This document shows, piece after piece, positions 49,640 to 61,000 of a DNA stretch of 64,000 bases. This stretch comes from Incurvaria masculella (lineage: Eukaryota > Arthropoda > Insecta > Lepidoptera > Incurvariidae): NCBI GenBank assembly GCA_946894095.1, contig OX335642.1:9187021-9251020 (forward strand). Reading direction: 5' to 3'. The notes beneath the pieces were generated by a model. That model was not told where the DNA came from and did no database searches. It worked only from the letters and a program-made list of their open reading frames with translations. Position 1 is the first letter of the stretch, and each line of letters opens with the position of its first letter. A program made the position numbers and the translations under genes.

Positions 49640-52600
49640 TTAATAATAATAATAATAACAATAATGGGAGAAAGCGGGGGAGGTCGTCGCTATAATCTCC
49701 GGCGACGACTTCAGGCCTCTACATTGGCGGTGGAACCTTCGGATGACTCCGATGAGCCTGCCACCGCCAGTGAAGTTGCCACCCCGGCCTTAGGGAGGTT
49801 TGACCTGGGAACAACATCTCCACCGGCCGGCATGGGTTTTGCAGCACCAGCTGCAATTTCGAACCCCGCCACCGGTGGAAGCCCAGTACGCCGTCGCATG
49901 CACTGGACTAAAAGCATGAATATTAGTGTCATGCGGGCGTACTACCGAGCTACGGAGGCAGATGCTTTCCGTTCCGGTTTTCGTAACCGCATAGCGAGAG
50001 AGTGGAACCTGCTTGAACCCAATATCGATGTCACGGGGCAACGCCTAGCAGACCAAGTTAGGACAATAAAAATAAGAAAATTTCTCACAGATATAGAAAT
50101 TGAAGATCTCAGACTTGAGGCATTTCAAGCTCAACCACAGCAACCAGCGCAAGTGCAAATAACACAACCATCGACGTCACAAACACAACACAGTGCTCTT
50201 TTAGCACAAGGGACCGATGATGATGAGTCGGATGATATTGCCGTGAATGAGTTGGAAGTGTCTCAAGAGGACCTAGAGCCTGTCAGAAGTATATTTGAAG
50301 AGTTTATGCTGACTTGTCGGTCGTATTCTGTAACAGAACGTCCGTATTTACCCAACTACCCGTACTCGACTAGGTGCATGCATATTGTGAGGAAGGTAAA
50401 TGCAGTGGCCTTTGAATATTTTAAGAAAAGCACATCGCTCGAGGAAACTCATTTGTTGTTGTATTGTTCTGCTCTTACCGCCTGTCGCTTGGCAAATATT
50501 GACCTCCCAAAACCAACAGACCACAGCCCGACAGGAAGTAGGAGCACACCAATATGGCAACAAAGAATCCAGCAACGAATAGCAAAGGCCCGTACCTTCC
50601 TCGCTAGACTTATCTGTTTTAATCGCGGTAACCACCGACCCAAAATCATGCGATCGGTAAGAGAAGCTTTTATTTTAAATAATATTGAACCATCCAGATT
50701 TAACCTTACCGATCGCATAGATGACTGTATAGATCGCCTAAAACAGAAGGTCGCTGCACTTGGTCAGAGAATACGGCGTTACAGAACACGTTACGACCGA
50801 CATAGACAGAATAAACTCTTCGAGCGTAACCAAAAGAAGTTTTATTCGGAAATGGAGGGTACAAAGAACTCTATCGGGGACCTTCCGGACCGGACCAAAA
50901 TGACTGAATTTTGGTCCGGTCTGTGGAATGTTCCCATTGCACACATAGAGGGAGCATCCTGGATTGAGAGTGTTGAGGAAAACTATAACAATCTAAGACC
51001 GATGGCTGCAATGCATATCGACCAAAAGGATGTGCAGGTGGCAGTTAGGAAAATTCAGAACTGGAAACATCCTGGTCCTGACGGCCTGCACAACTTTTGG
51101 TTGAAAAAAATGGTTGCAGCCCACGGAACACTCGCCTCACAATTTCAGGATGCCATTGACACCGGTACCCTCCCAAACTTCTTTACCACTGGTGTTACGT
51201 ACATGCTCCCTAAAATACCAGGTGCCACCGAACCCACACACTTTCGGCCTATAACTTGTCTCCCTACAATTTACAAATTATTGACATCCATTTTGAGCAC
51301 GAAGATAAACAACCATTTATTACAATATTCAATAATGGACGATGCTCAAAATGGATGTCGAGTGGGTTCACGTGGCACCAAGGAGCTGCTTCTGATTGAC
51401 AGTGTCATTTGCCAACAAGCTCGTCAAAAGAAACGTAACCTTTCAATAGCGTGGATTGATTACAAAAAGGCTTACGACTCTGTACCGCATTCCTGGCTGA
51501 GGAAGGTTTTGGAGATATATAAAATAGATAATAATCTGACAAACTTCCTCAGCCAGTGTATGGATTGTTGGAAAACTGTAATCTCCACCAAAGGTTATGT
51601 TTCTGAGCCAATACAGATTAAGCGGGGAATATTCCAGGGTGATAGTCTTAGTCCACTCTGGTTCTGTTTAGCACTTAACCCTTTGAGCTTTTTACTGAAC
51701 CAGACTGGATTAGGCTATCAACTGCAGAGAGGTGGACAAAAACAATCACACCTCTTTTACATGGATGACTTGAAACTAGTAACATCAAACGAGGTACACC
51801 TAGCTGAACTCCTGAGCGTAACATTAACATTTAGTAACGCTATACGTATGGAGTTCGGCCTCGATAAATGTGCAGTCATTCATGCTAGAAGAGGTGTTGT
51901 CCAGAGCTCGCCCGACCTTGCTATCACGGATGAGCACGCGATTCGAGCCCTCTCTGCAGGAGACTCCTATAAATATCTAGGTCTTAACCAATCACTATGC
52001 CTTAATCACGGGGAGGCGAAAACAACTGTGAAAGCAAAGTTTTGGTCTCGCACAAAAGCCATATTTAAGAGCCACTTAAGCGGTGCGAACAAACTTCGAG
52101 CTTTCAATGGTTGGGCAGTACCCGTGATTGGATACACCTTTGGCATAGTGCGTTGGTTTAAGACCGAGCTGGAGGCCCTGGATCGCAAAGTTCGCACTAC
52201 TATGACCACTTTCCGTATGCACCACCCGCGGTCGTCTGTCATGAGGTTGTACATACCTCGGAAACTGGGAGGTAGAGGAATGCTTAATCTCACAAACCTC
52301 CATAATTCCAAGGTACGTAAACTTCGTGACTACTTTTTGACGGCTGCGGAAAACAACAGACATATCGACGTAGTGGCGTGCGATTCCAAGCTCACCCCGC
52401 TTAATCTGTTCGACGCGAGCTTTACGCTTCCGGTTGTTAGCACTACTGAGCGAGTGGAAGTATGGAGAGCCAAGGAACTGCATGGACGGTTTCTCCGAGT
52501 ACTAGAGTCGCCAAACACGCATCTCTTGGATTCAGTTCAATGGATGCGGTTTGGTGACCTATTCGGAGAAACCGAAGGCTTCGTTTGTGCCATTCAGGAC

Positions 52601-53415
52601 CAAATGATCGTCACGCGTAACTTCCGGAAGTATATAATGAAGGATGGATCGGTCGATACCTGCCGAGCCTGTGGCCAACCAGGTGAGACCATCCGCCATA
52701 TTACTTCCGGTTGCTCGCGCCTGGCGAGCGTTGAGTACCTGGAGCGGCACAATCAAGTAGCAAAAATAGTTCATCAGCAACTTGCCTTTAAATACGGCCT
52801 CATCGACTCAGTGGTGCCATATTATAAATACAAACCGGAAGACGTGTTGGAGAAAGGTGGTACTAAGCTCTATTGGGATCGACCAATACAAACCGATAAG
52901 ACAATTAAGTGCAATAAGCCCGATATTGTATTGGTCGATCCCAAGTCTAACGAGATCTTCCTCGTAGACATAACAATACCACATGACGAAAACCTCGACA
53001 GGGCCGAAAATGAGAAACTTATGAAATATTTAGACCTGGCCCACGAGGTTACCGCCATGTGGCGTGCACGGAAAACCACCATCGTGCCTATTGTTATGTC
53101 TACGAACGGCGTTGTCCCAAAGAATTTGGCCAAACACTTAAGAAGTTGTCCCAAAGAATTTGGCCAAAATTAGGTATCGATATTGGGCTCCGATTCCAGA
53201 TGCAGAAAGCGGTTCTACTCTCGAACACGAGAATCGTTCGGCGGTTTCTGTCTCTGTAGCTCGGAGCGGTCTTACAGGATTTGTCCCAGGTGGGACCTCC
53301 GTAAGGTTTTCCAGTTTTAGGTTTATATTTTTTAAGGCTTATTTTTGTATTTTTGTATTAAATAATGTAAACCTAAAATTTGATAATAAATATATACTGT
53401 GAATAATAATAAAAT
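49640..53415 (+). mobile_element. Dong/R4-clade non-LTR retrotransposon, nearly full length, in TAA repeats
   Basis: One long ORF is bounded by (TAA)n-like repeats: AATAATAATAATAATAACAA directly upstream of the ATG, and GTGAATAATAATAAAA at the 3' end near 53400. Dong of Bombyx is known to insert in TAA repeats, and the RT plus C-terminal restriction-enzyme-like endonuclease layout fits the R4/Dong clade. There is almost no 5' UTR, so the 5' end may be slightly truncated or the ATG may lie at the true start. Confidence 0.85.
49664..53173 (+). CDS. Dong/R4-type retrotransposon polyprotein (RT and REL endonuclease)
   Basis: Replicates the element by target-primed reverse transcription. In 1169 residues: an Arg-rich N-terminus, a Myb/SANT-like block at about 77-150 (HWTKSMNISVMRAYYRAT, LADQVR), RT at about 450-750 with HPGPDGLHNFW, PTHFRPITCLPTIYKLLTSI, IDYKKAYDSVPHSWL, GIFQGDSLSPLWF and the catalytic FYMDD, then a CCHC knuckle (CRACGQPGETIRHITSGC, about 1006-1023), and the nuclease motif KPDIVLVDP...FLVDITIP near 1085-1110. 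This REL domain, not an APE nuclease, places it with R2/R4-like elements. All catalytic motifs look intact. The ORF stops early: a conserved-looking tail (QMQKAVLL, TRIVRRFL) lies in the next frame at about 53180-53259 beyond a short direct duplication. Confidence 0.92.
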   Translation: MGESGGGRRYNLRRRLQASTLAVEPSDDSDEPATASEVATPALGRFDLGTTSPPAGMGFAAPAAISNPATGGSPVRRRMHWTKSMNISVMRAYYRATEADAFRSGFRNRIAREWNLLEPNIDVTGQRLADQVRTIKIRKFLTDIEIEDLRLEAFQAQPQQPAQVQITQPSTSQTQHSALLAQGTDDDESDDIAVNELEVSQEDLEPVRSIFEEFMLTCRSYSVTERPYLPNYPYSTRCMHIVRKVNAVAFEYFKKSTSLEETHLLLYCSALTACRLANIDLPKPTDHSPTGSRSTPIWQQRIQQRIAKARTFLARLICFNRGNHRPKIMRSVREAFILNNIEPSRFNLTDRIDDCIDRLKQKVAALGQRIRRYRTRYDRHRQNKLFERNQKKFYSEMEGTKNSIGDLPDRTKMTEFWSGLWNVPIAHIEGASWIESVEENYNNLRPMAAMHIDQKDVQVAVRKIQNWKHPGPDGLHNFWLKKMVAAHGTLASQFQDAIDTGTLPNFFTTGVTYMLPKIPGATEPTHFRPITCLPTIYKLLTSILSTKINNHLLQYSIMDDAQNGCRVGSRGTKELLLIDSVICQQARQKKRNLSIAWIDYKKAYDSVPHSWLRKVLEIYKIDNNLTNFLSQCMDCWKTVISTKGYVSEPIQIKRGIFQGDSLSPLWFCLALNPLSFLLNQTGLGYQLQRGGQKQSHLFYMDDLKLVTSNEVHLAELLSVTLTFSNAIRMEFGLDKCAVIHARRGVVQSSPDLAITDEHAIRALSAGDSYKYLGLNQSLCLNHGEAKTTVKAKFWSRTKAIFKSHLSGANKLRAFNGWAVPVIGYTFGIVRWFKTELEALDRKVRTTMTTFRMHHPRSSVMRLYIPRKLGGRGMLNLTNLHNSKVRKLRDYFLTAAENNRHIDVVACDSKLTPLNLFDASFTLPVVSTTERVEVWRAKELHGRFLRVLESPNTHLLDSVQWMRFGDLFGETEGFVCAIQDQMIVTRNFRKYIMKDGSVDTCRACGQPGETIRHITSGCSRLASVEYLERHNQVAKIVHQQLAFKYGLIDSVVPYYKYKPEDVLEKGGTKLYWDRPIQTDKTIKCNKPDIVLVDPKSNEIFLVDITIPHDENLDRAENEKLMKYLDLAHEVTAMWRARKTTIVPIVMSTNGVVPKNLAKHLRSCPKEFGQN

Positions 53416-54147
53416 TATTTATTTTCACACACAACAGTACAATAATTGGTATAGAGTGGCAAATAAAATTAAAAACAGTAGTGGGAAACAAGTAAAGAAA
53501 TATCAATCATGCGTTGTGTGATGTGTGAAAAATGGCTGTGGCTAAGTTGGATGTCAGTAGGGGCGAACCCGCTGGCCGCTGGTCTTCCGCCACCACCACC
53601 TACAGAAGCATCAGTGGAAGTGTGTACACATTTTTAGATTGCCAATTTTAAAGATTTATTTAAGATCTAAATATTTGTTAGTGATGTTGGGCGTTTGAGT
53701 GAAGCTTGAACTATACGCAATTTGCAAAAAATATATATGTGCAGAAGTAGGTAAGGAAAGATAAATAATCATAATAATGATATATATGTCCAATACGAAA
53801 AGTAAAAATTGTTACATGTCTAAATAATGTGTAAGTGTAGTATGGAGCTAGCAAAAAATATGAGGTGAAATTTAAACTGCTTTTTGTGTTAATAATAAAG
53901 TTTTCTTACACATTAAACGAAATCGTCTAAAATTTTATCAAAGGACAAAAATCGGCTTCCATCATTGAGACAAAAACTAAATAAAATCACGCTTATGAAA
54001 AGCCATTGAGGACTTGAGTGGGCACTCTGCTTGGAGAACTGAAATAACGCAAGTCTATACGATAATTACGTAAAGTTCAAGGTCAAGATAATTACGTAAA
54101 GGTGGTACCTGAAAGGAGTGCGCCTGCACCGGAATCAGTAACCAAAA

Positions 54148-54455
54148 AACCAGCGAAGTGCGAGTCGGACTCGTACACGAAGGGTTCCGTACCATCTTAC
54201 ATGATTTCACCCAAAAAATCACGCTCCCCCTTTAATTAATATTTTTAATATTTTAATATTTCAAAATGTTTGCTATTTGTTGTTATAGCGGCCATAAATA
54301 TACACAATCTGTGAAAATTTCAACTATTTACCTATTATTGTTAATGAGATACAGCCCTGTAACAGACGGACGGACGGACGGACAGACGGGCAGATAGATG
54401 GACGGACAGCAAAGGCTTGTACGGGTAAAGGTTGGGTACGGAACCCTAATAAAAC
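54148..54455 (+). repeat. 'Lepidopteran CCGT' repeat, copy 9
   Basis: AAAAAACCAGCGAAGTGCGA start, GACGGACGGACGGACAGACG, and GGGTACGGAACCCTAATAAA end. Confidence 0.78.
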
Positions 54456-55599
54456 CGAATTCAAACACTAAGGGCCGAGTGCACGAAAGGACAAAAAATC
54501 AAAATCAACGTCAAAGTATGATCAAACACGTCACTTTGTGTGGAAAGTATGGAAGGAACTCTATGCAGATCACTAAAAGTGACGTGTTTGAACATTGATT
54601 AACATGGCTGTCTCTTCGTTCGGGGCTAAGAAGTGGAAAATAACACCCATTTTTGGGTCGGTGACATAGTGGTGTTATTCTTTGGTTGGTTAGCACCGAC
54701 CCCAAAAATCAGGTATTTTCCACTTTTTAGTGTTTGATGTCGGTAAAAACTAAAACTATGCTTATGTTGATTGATGATTGATTTGAATTAAGGCCTCTCT
54801 GTCTTACTGTTAGACAATTTTGCCAGTGTCCAGTTGGGCTTAAATACGGGATTAGTGCTACATTGGCGCATTTAACAGAGAATGCATTTCACACACTTAC
54901 GTATATTTGTTAGTCATTGTCTGTTCTCGCTACAAATTCTGATGAAACAGCATTTCTTCCGAATTAATCTTTGATTAATGCAGAGATGGTAATGAAAAAA
55001 CCTTTTTCTGATTATTTTCAAAATTTGATTACCTACCTAGCTTCAAATTCAATTGTCGCTGAAACTTAAATTATTGAAATAACGGTAAAGTCGTATCCAT
55101 TAGATACATAAAATTATCGAATTCAGGCAGTTTACAAACTTAACATAATTGTTTAATAAAAAAACCGACATCACAAACCCAATATCCATAGGCTATGTAA
55201 TCGCCTAAATTTATTTTTATTTTTGGAGATTCTCTTTCATTATTTTCTAATTACGATGTGTTACATATACATATAAGAACATGCAAATAAAACGCCTTTT
55301 CAAAATATTTGTTTGTAATTCACTATTTCAGAAAAGTAATTACGAACAACACTTTACAAATGGATCCATGGACGGTGATGTTTTCATCCCGCTCAGCGCC
55401 GCGGCATTACCCCCAGCTTCACTTGCCACCACGTTGCTCTAATGAGCAATATTTTTGCTAATTTTCGCAACCAAATTATTTGTTGGCTATGGTTTGCATA
55501 ACATCTTTCTAACTCATGTAGTTTTCAATGGGTTTGACGGCCGTATTCAGCCAGTATTTTTATTAGATATTTTTGACTCGGCACTCGCTGTCATCATCA

Positions 55600-55810
55600 C
55601 GAATGAGGAATGACGTAACGACCATCTGGTTTATTAAAAAATAATTCTTATCTTTATCGGTTTACCTACCAATTTGGGAGACTTCAAATTTGATTTTTCT
55701 CCGTTTTCATCACTGCGCTACAAATTTGTACGGCGATATAATGTTGTAAGTCGCGTTACGTCATTTTTTGCGCGCTCGTTGTATGGACGTTACTTCTCCA
55801 GTAATTTCTT
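55600..55810 (-). repeat. Dispersed repeat, inverted copy of 27340-27560
   Basis: TCCGTTTTCATCACTGCGCT and ATATAATGTTGTAAGTCGCG are the complements of blocks at 27395-27460. Confidence 0.75.
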
Positions 55811-56033
55811 CACCTCCATGGTGCAGACACAGATATTTATTGTAGAATATTAGATACCAAATATCAAACAAATCGGAATAGAGTTTTTCAAATAATTAGT
55901 AAACTACGTTTGTATGGCGAACATAGCTTACGGGCCGTTCTTAACAGCGTACACGACGCACTTATGCTCTCATAGCATGTATCTCATCTCTTGTACGATC
56001 CGGGGGTCTAGGCACTCATGAAAGCGAAAGCAA

Positions 56034-58083
56034 AATAGACCGGGATAGATACAGTTTGAGAAGCACATGAAATCCAAAATGAACTTTTTTTTCTCAGAAA
56101 TATATACATAATTTCATGTTCATATGCTTACATTATGCTTGCAACATTTACCGGGGCCCGGAAGATAGAAAAAAAAATGTATTAAAAAATATATATCTCC
56201 TAAACAAATATTTAGAAACGGTATTAACATTTTTTATAAGTTAAGTCTTTTAAGGCGTAATGTAACTGTGAATTTGCAACAATTTTGTAATTACGGAAAT
56301 GTATTTAAAAAAATGTTTTTCCAAAAAAAAATCTATGCCGCGAACCTAACTTGCTATTGCTATATTTCTTTCTAGAATATGTAAAAGAAAATTAAATTCT
56401 TTAAAAACTATACAACGAACAATTTTATATGTATTTCGAATTTTTTGGTTAGCTATTATATTATAAATGAAAAAAAATGTGCTTCGAATATTTGCAACAT
56501 TTTACAAATTTCACAGAATATAGAGTTTGCGGTCAGTTATCATTTTTATCGAGATATCATTTTTTAAACATATTTCATATTTTATTTCTAACTTCCGGAC
56601 CCCCCAAAATGTTGCAAACTTAATGTACACACGTCCACATGAAATATTACGTTTACGAGAAAAAAAATTGCATTTCGGATTTAATGTTTTTCTAAGTGCT
56701 GATTTAAGGCTAAAGTTCCTGGAGTAAAAGGTTCTCGTGTTCGCTTCTGTCAAACTCTATACAGAAATTATAGACATATTTTCTTCTACATACACTGCAT
56801 TCCGAAATGCGTATATTGCAGAGAATGCAACAATGGACGCGTACATGACCGTTCCGAATAGCTTAAATATTCACTCCCGTGACGTCATGTTGACATAAGG
56901 GACGTGACTCTATGTAGACAGCACACAGATCGTAGACAGCGAGCACGAAGAGTTTCTAAATGTGATATGTAAGTGCTCCATTATGCAGTTAAATTAAGGT
57001 TTAGAGAAAAAGAAGAGGTTTTGTTTGTCTTATTGTTTTTTACATATAGTACTTAACCAGCACAATGTTTGAAACGAAATATTATATTTTATGTTTTTGT
57101 GATATTTTCTGTCCAACGAATCATTTCATTAGCATAATTTGGTACAATTTATTTTTGGAATAACATGGAGTATAATTAGTTATTTCAATTACGTACATAG
57201 GTACACAGATTGAGTAAATACAATTTTCGAATCCATTCTTTTTCAATTTGTATGGTATTCGACAGATTGACAGATTCTTTAGGTCAGGTCGCCTAGACAC
57301 CACCTGTCGTGATAAATTAGCAGTTTTTATCTCCATATAATTAGCTGGCGCACAAAAAATAATTTTCAAGAAGAACATGTAATCAGAAATTAGCAGGTCA
57401 TACTTCAGATGATAGAGGTCGCTGTTTAACCTCAAGTTAAATGTATTTTTATGGATCACTTGATATTGGCCACGCGTTGTATCCAGCTCTTGACGGCTGG
57501 CACGGACGCGTAGGCGTTAACCACAGGCTCCACCAGCGGCAGCCTGCAGGCGCCGCGCCGTCGCGGTAGAACGCCTCCGATGCAACTCCGCACAGTCGCC
57601 TGTTCACGATGAATGGCCCTCCGGAATCACCCTGCAAACACAATTGGTGTGTTCATGCAGGCTGCTCCGTTACTACACAGAACAGAAACACTTGGATACC
57701 CATCATTCCAGTATATCCATTCCGGAGTGAAATTATAGCCACTAAATAAAATAGAATTTTCATTATTTGCATTGCAGATATTATGAAAATAGTACAAAAA
57801 AAATATATTTACACAGTTCCGTAAATAAGAAATTGTTGCAAATTCACAGTAATATTACACCTAAATTATTTTGCTAACATATAACATTTTTAAATAATAT
57901 TTCTAAATATTTGTTTAGGAGATATATATTTTTTAATACATTTGAATGTTTTTTCTATCTTCCGGGCCCCGCTAAATGTTGCAAACTTAATGTAAGCATA
58001 TGAACATGAAATTATATATTTCTGAGAAAAAAAAATCATTTCGGATTTCATGTGCTTCTCAAACCGTATCTATCCCGGTCTAT
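56034..58083. repeat. Long inverted repeat pair (arms about 265 bp) around gene B exon 5
   Basis: Left arm 56034-56300 starts AATAGACCGGGATAGATACA; right arm 57815-58083 ends TGTATCTATCCCGGTCTATT. Shared internal blocks include CATATGCTTACATTA/TAATGTAAGCATATG and ATATCTCCTAAACAAATATT. The arms are probably two oppositely oriented copies of one transposable element; part of a third copy lies at 56580-56700. Confidence 0.75.
57456..57631 (-). pseudogene. Gene B exon 5 with frameshift
   Basis: TTTGCAG|GGTGATTC encodes GDSGGPFIVNRRLCGVASEA, FYRDG, then GCGGCGCC (57549-57556) shifts the frame. In the shifted frame CRLPLVEPVVNAYASVPAV aligns gaplessly with gene A and ends at TGA 57456. The original frame runs on to TAA at 57449. 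Confidence 0.8.
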
Positions 58084-61000
58084 TACTGGACATCCGCATT
58101 GCAGAGGCATTCAATCGCTCTTTGTACAAATAGTAGTTTTATAACGTTCTCGCCCCGAACTATACTCTGATCATGGTGTTATTAGCCTGGCAATCACTTA
58201 CTGGACATCCGCTCTGCAGAGGCATTCCATCACTCTTTGTACAAATAGTAGTTTTCCTGTAGTACGGAACTGTTATCATGGGGAGTGGATGGTTTTCCTC
58301 TCTCTTGCCTTGCTCACAATATTCTGCATCCGTTATGGTTAGTTCTCCTTTCAGGAACACCTGTATTATGATATATGTAGTGTGACTTATGTTGTTCTTA
58401 GCTATTTCTGCTATAGTGCCCCAAAATAGGAAATTACAAACTAAATCTGTATTGACGAGTACAACGTGTTGTTAACCATTGAGCCACCGTAAATATGTTG
58501 GACATTGCGAATTGGTACCTACTTATCTATTTCATTTTAATTTCATTTCATTTACTTAAACGTTTTTTGCTAGTCAAACTACACTAAGTAAAAACTAATA
58601 GATCCGTGGATTCTTTCAACAAAAGAAGAATCCGAAAAGAAACTTTACTGATTTCCGTTCACAGTAATGAAATACATACTTAGATCTTAATGCTACTGTC
58701 AAACAATCATTGGTAGAACAGCTTGTCGCAAAAAACCAGAACAAAAGTAACAGCAACCCTCAGTGCAATAGGATTAGAAATAGAACTTAAATTTCACGAG
58801 AATCGGTTGAAAAATGCAACCTGTAGTGGAGAACACCCGGACAGACATACGAAAACATTTTTGCCCAAGCTGAAACGGAGACATCAATAAATGTATGTCA
58901 TACAATTATTTAAAAAAAACGTTAAAAAACACTAGCTATTTTTGAGGACTTATAGCAAAAATATTAACGAAAGACTTCATGTAAATGGTCCTAAAAACTT
59001 CAAAATTATTTAGCAAGTAGGTATATCCGCCTAGCACATAGGCCGGCTCGTAGCACAGGGGCGCGGGGACTTGTCCCATCAGGGTTCGATCTCCGCCCCG
59101 TTCTTTATATTTTTGAGTTAGATAAGTTCGTTTCGTTACGAATGCGAGCTGTTCCATGGTTCGGAACCCATGTAAAACTGTAGGTCCCCTCTGCTGTAGC
59201 GTTGAATGTAAAGATAGTCGAGCGGCATTGCAAAATTTCCGTGTTTTCAATCCAGTTCAATATTGCCGTGCTCATAATAGGAAATTGGCATGCCAACCAA
59301 ATGCTTCAGAAATGCGATGACTTGGGCTTATATCATGAAGTGGATGTCGTATTTGCATAGATTACCTCTATGTTATTCGCCATATCATGTCCAACTACAA
59401 AAAAATATGTTAATATGTGTGTTTTACATTAAACATTCACCTTGAAGCCAAGATGCGAAATGCCTCGACCAACGACAGTGCCAATCGCTCCGTATTGGAT
59501 ATCGCCTATTGTGCCAAGCTCGATTGCGTACACTTTGGAGTTAAAACTCAATCGTATCGCTAACTTTAGCAGAGCATAGTCGAATAGTGCATCTTGCTGT
59601 ATGTATCTGGGGTGTCGAATGAACCAGGCGACAGAGTAAATTCTACCGTCATTGTGGTTGTCGCTTCCCACTTTAACTGTGAGTTCTTCATTTCTAAGTA
59701 TCCTAAAAGAGACACAAAATTACACAACCTCATCGTAACATAAAAAACCGGCCAAGTGCGAGTAGGACTCGCTCACGAAGGGTTCCGTACCATCGTACAA
59801 GATTCAACACAAAAAATCAAGTTTTTTGAACCCCCTTAATTTTTTATTTTTACATATTTGTTGTTACAGCGGCAAACAACAAATACACACTCTGTGAACA
59901 TTTCAACTGTCTACCTATTACGGTTCATAAGAAACAGCCCTGTAACAGACGGACGGACGGACGGACGGACAGCAGAGGTTTAGTAATAGGGTTCGGTTGG
60001 CACCCTTTGGGCACGGAAGCCTAAAAATATTGTCGTGATAGCTTAGCAGCAGTGAAAATGTAATCCAAAAGTCAAAGGTACGAATCCTGCTTCCGACGAA
60101 TGTCAAGATCGAAAACGTTTTCTGATTATTTTCAGTATCTGATTACAATGCTTAATGGAGATGTCGTTGAACCTCAGATTAATGATGTAACGGTAAATAC
60201 CTAAAAAATTATCAAAACTAAAAATTGTTTTTGGAACGAAGTTCCTTATCGCTAGGACGAAAAATGTGTGAGCTATAATACAAAAGCCCAGTCGTTGTTT
60301 TAAATTAATTAAATCAATTTTGCGTGTAAGCGAGACTCGTAACAACGGATAACCAATAACAAATAAATGATTGCAATTTAACTTTCGATTTTGAGTTACA
60401 TATATGATATGGCTATCAAAATAAAATATTTATGTTCGGGCAAGGAAGAAATCTGCTAATTTAATTAATGAAAACTTCAAAATATAAAAGTCGTATTCAG
60501 AGAGCACCTGTCAAAACTTATTACGAGATTAGCACCGGACTAACCGTGCAAAAACCGGTTTAGTCCGGGGATTAAAGTTTGAGCTGTCGATTTTTATTTT
60601 AAAATAAGGTAGGTACTCATTAGGTGTAAACAACCAGTTAACACCTTGAGCATAGACTACAGAGGAAGGGATAAACTGCTAACGTCACAACAATGTTGTA
60701 ATTCACATTTAAGAATACATTCAATATAAACCAATGAATATCAATATTTTTATTTACAATGACATTACTTAATTTATATTTAAACTGTAACATTTTTATC
60801 GCCCCTACCTAGGCAACTTTTTGAATCAAGCTTAGTTTAATCACGGTGTAACTAGTTCTGGCAGTGACGGGAGATGGCGCTGGTTAGTAAGCAGCAGCGA
60901 AAATAAGCAGTTTTGTACGTTGTATGACGTTAGCTATCTAACCTTCCTCATAATCTATGCCTTGACGTACCAGTCCGTGCAGTGGGCAGCTGTCAAAATA

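Larger units (their letters stand above)
44059..49640. other. Intergenic region between the PRDM9-like gene and the Dong-like element
   Basis: No gene recognised. It contains the TTAA-flanked MITE (44795-45370), a two-unit direct repeat (45806-46042), a (TAA)n tract at 47429-47450, a copy of the repeat also at 3.3 kb (48325-48580), and a foldback region at 48740-48890 (GTCTGCACGTGTTTGTTTTT and its complement). Confidence 0.6.
53416..57455. other. Intergenic between Dong-like element and gene B; repeats only
   Basis: Includes a CCGT repeat (54148-54455), an inverted copy of the 27.4-kb repeat (55600-55810), and the left arm of a long inverted repeat (56034-56300). Other sequence is AT-rich with no gene. 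Confidence 0.6.
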
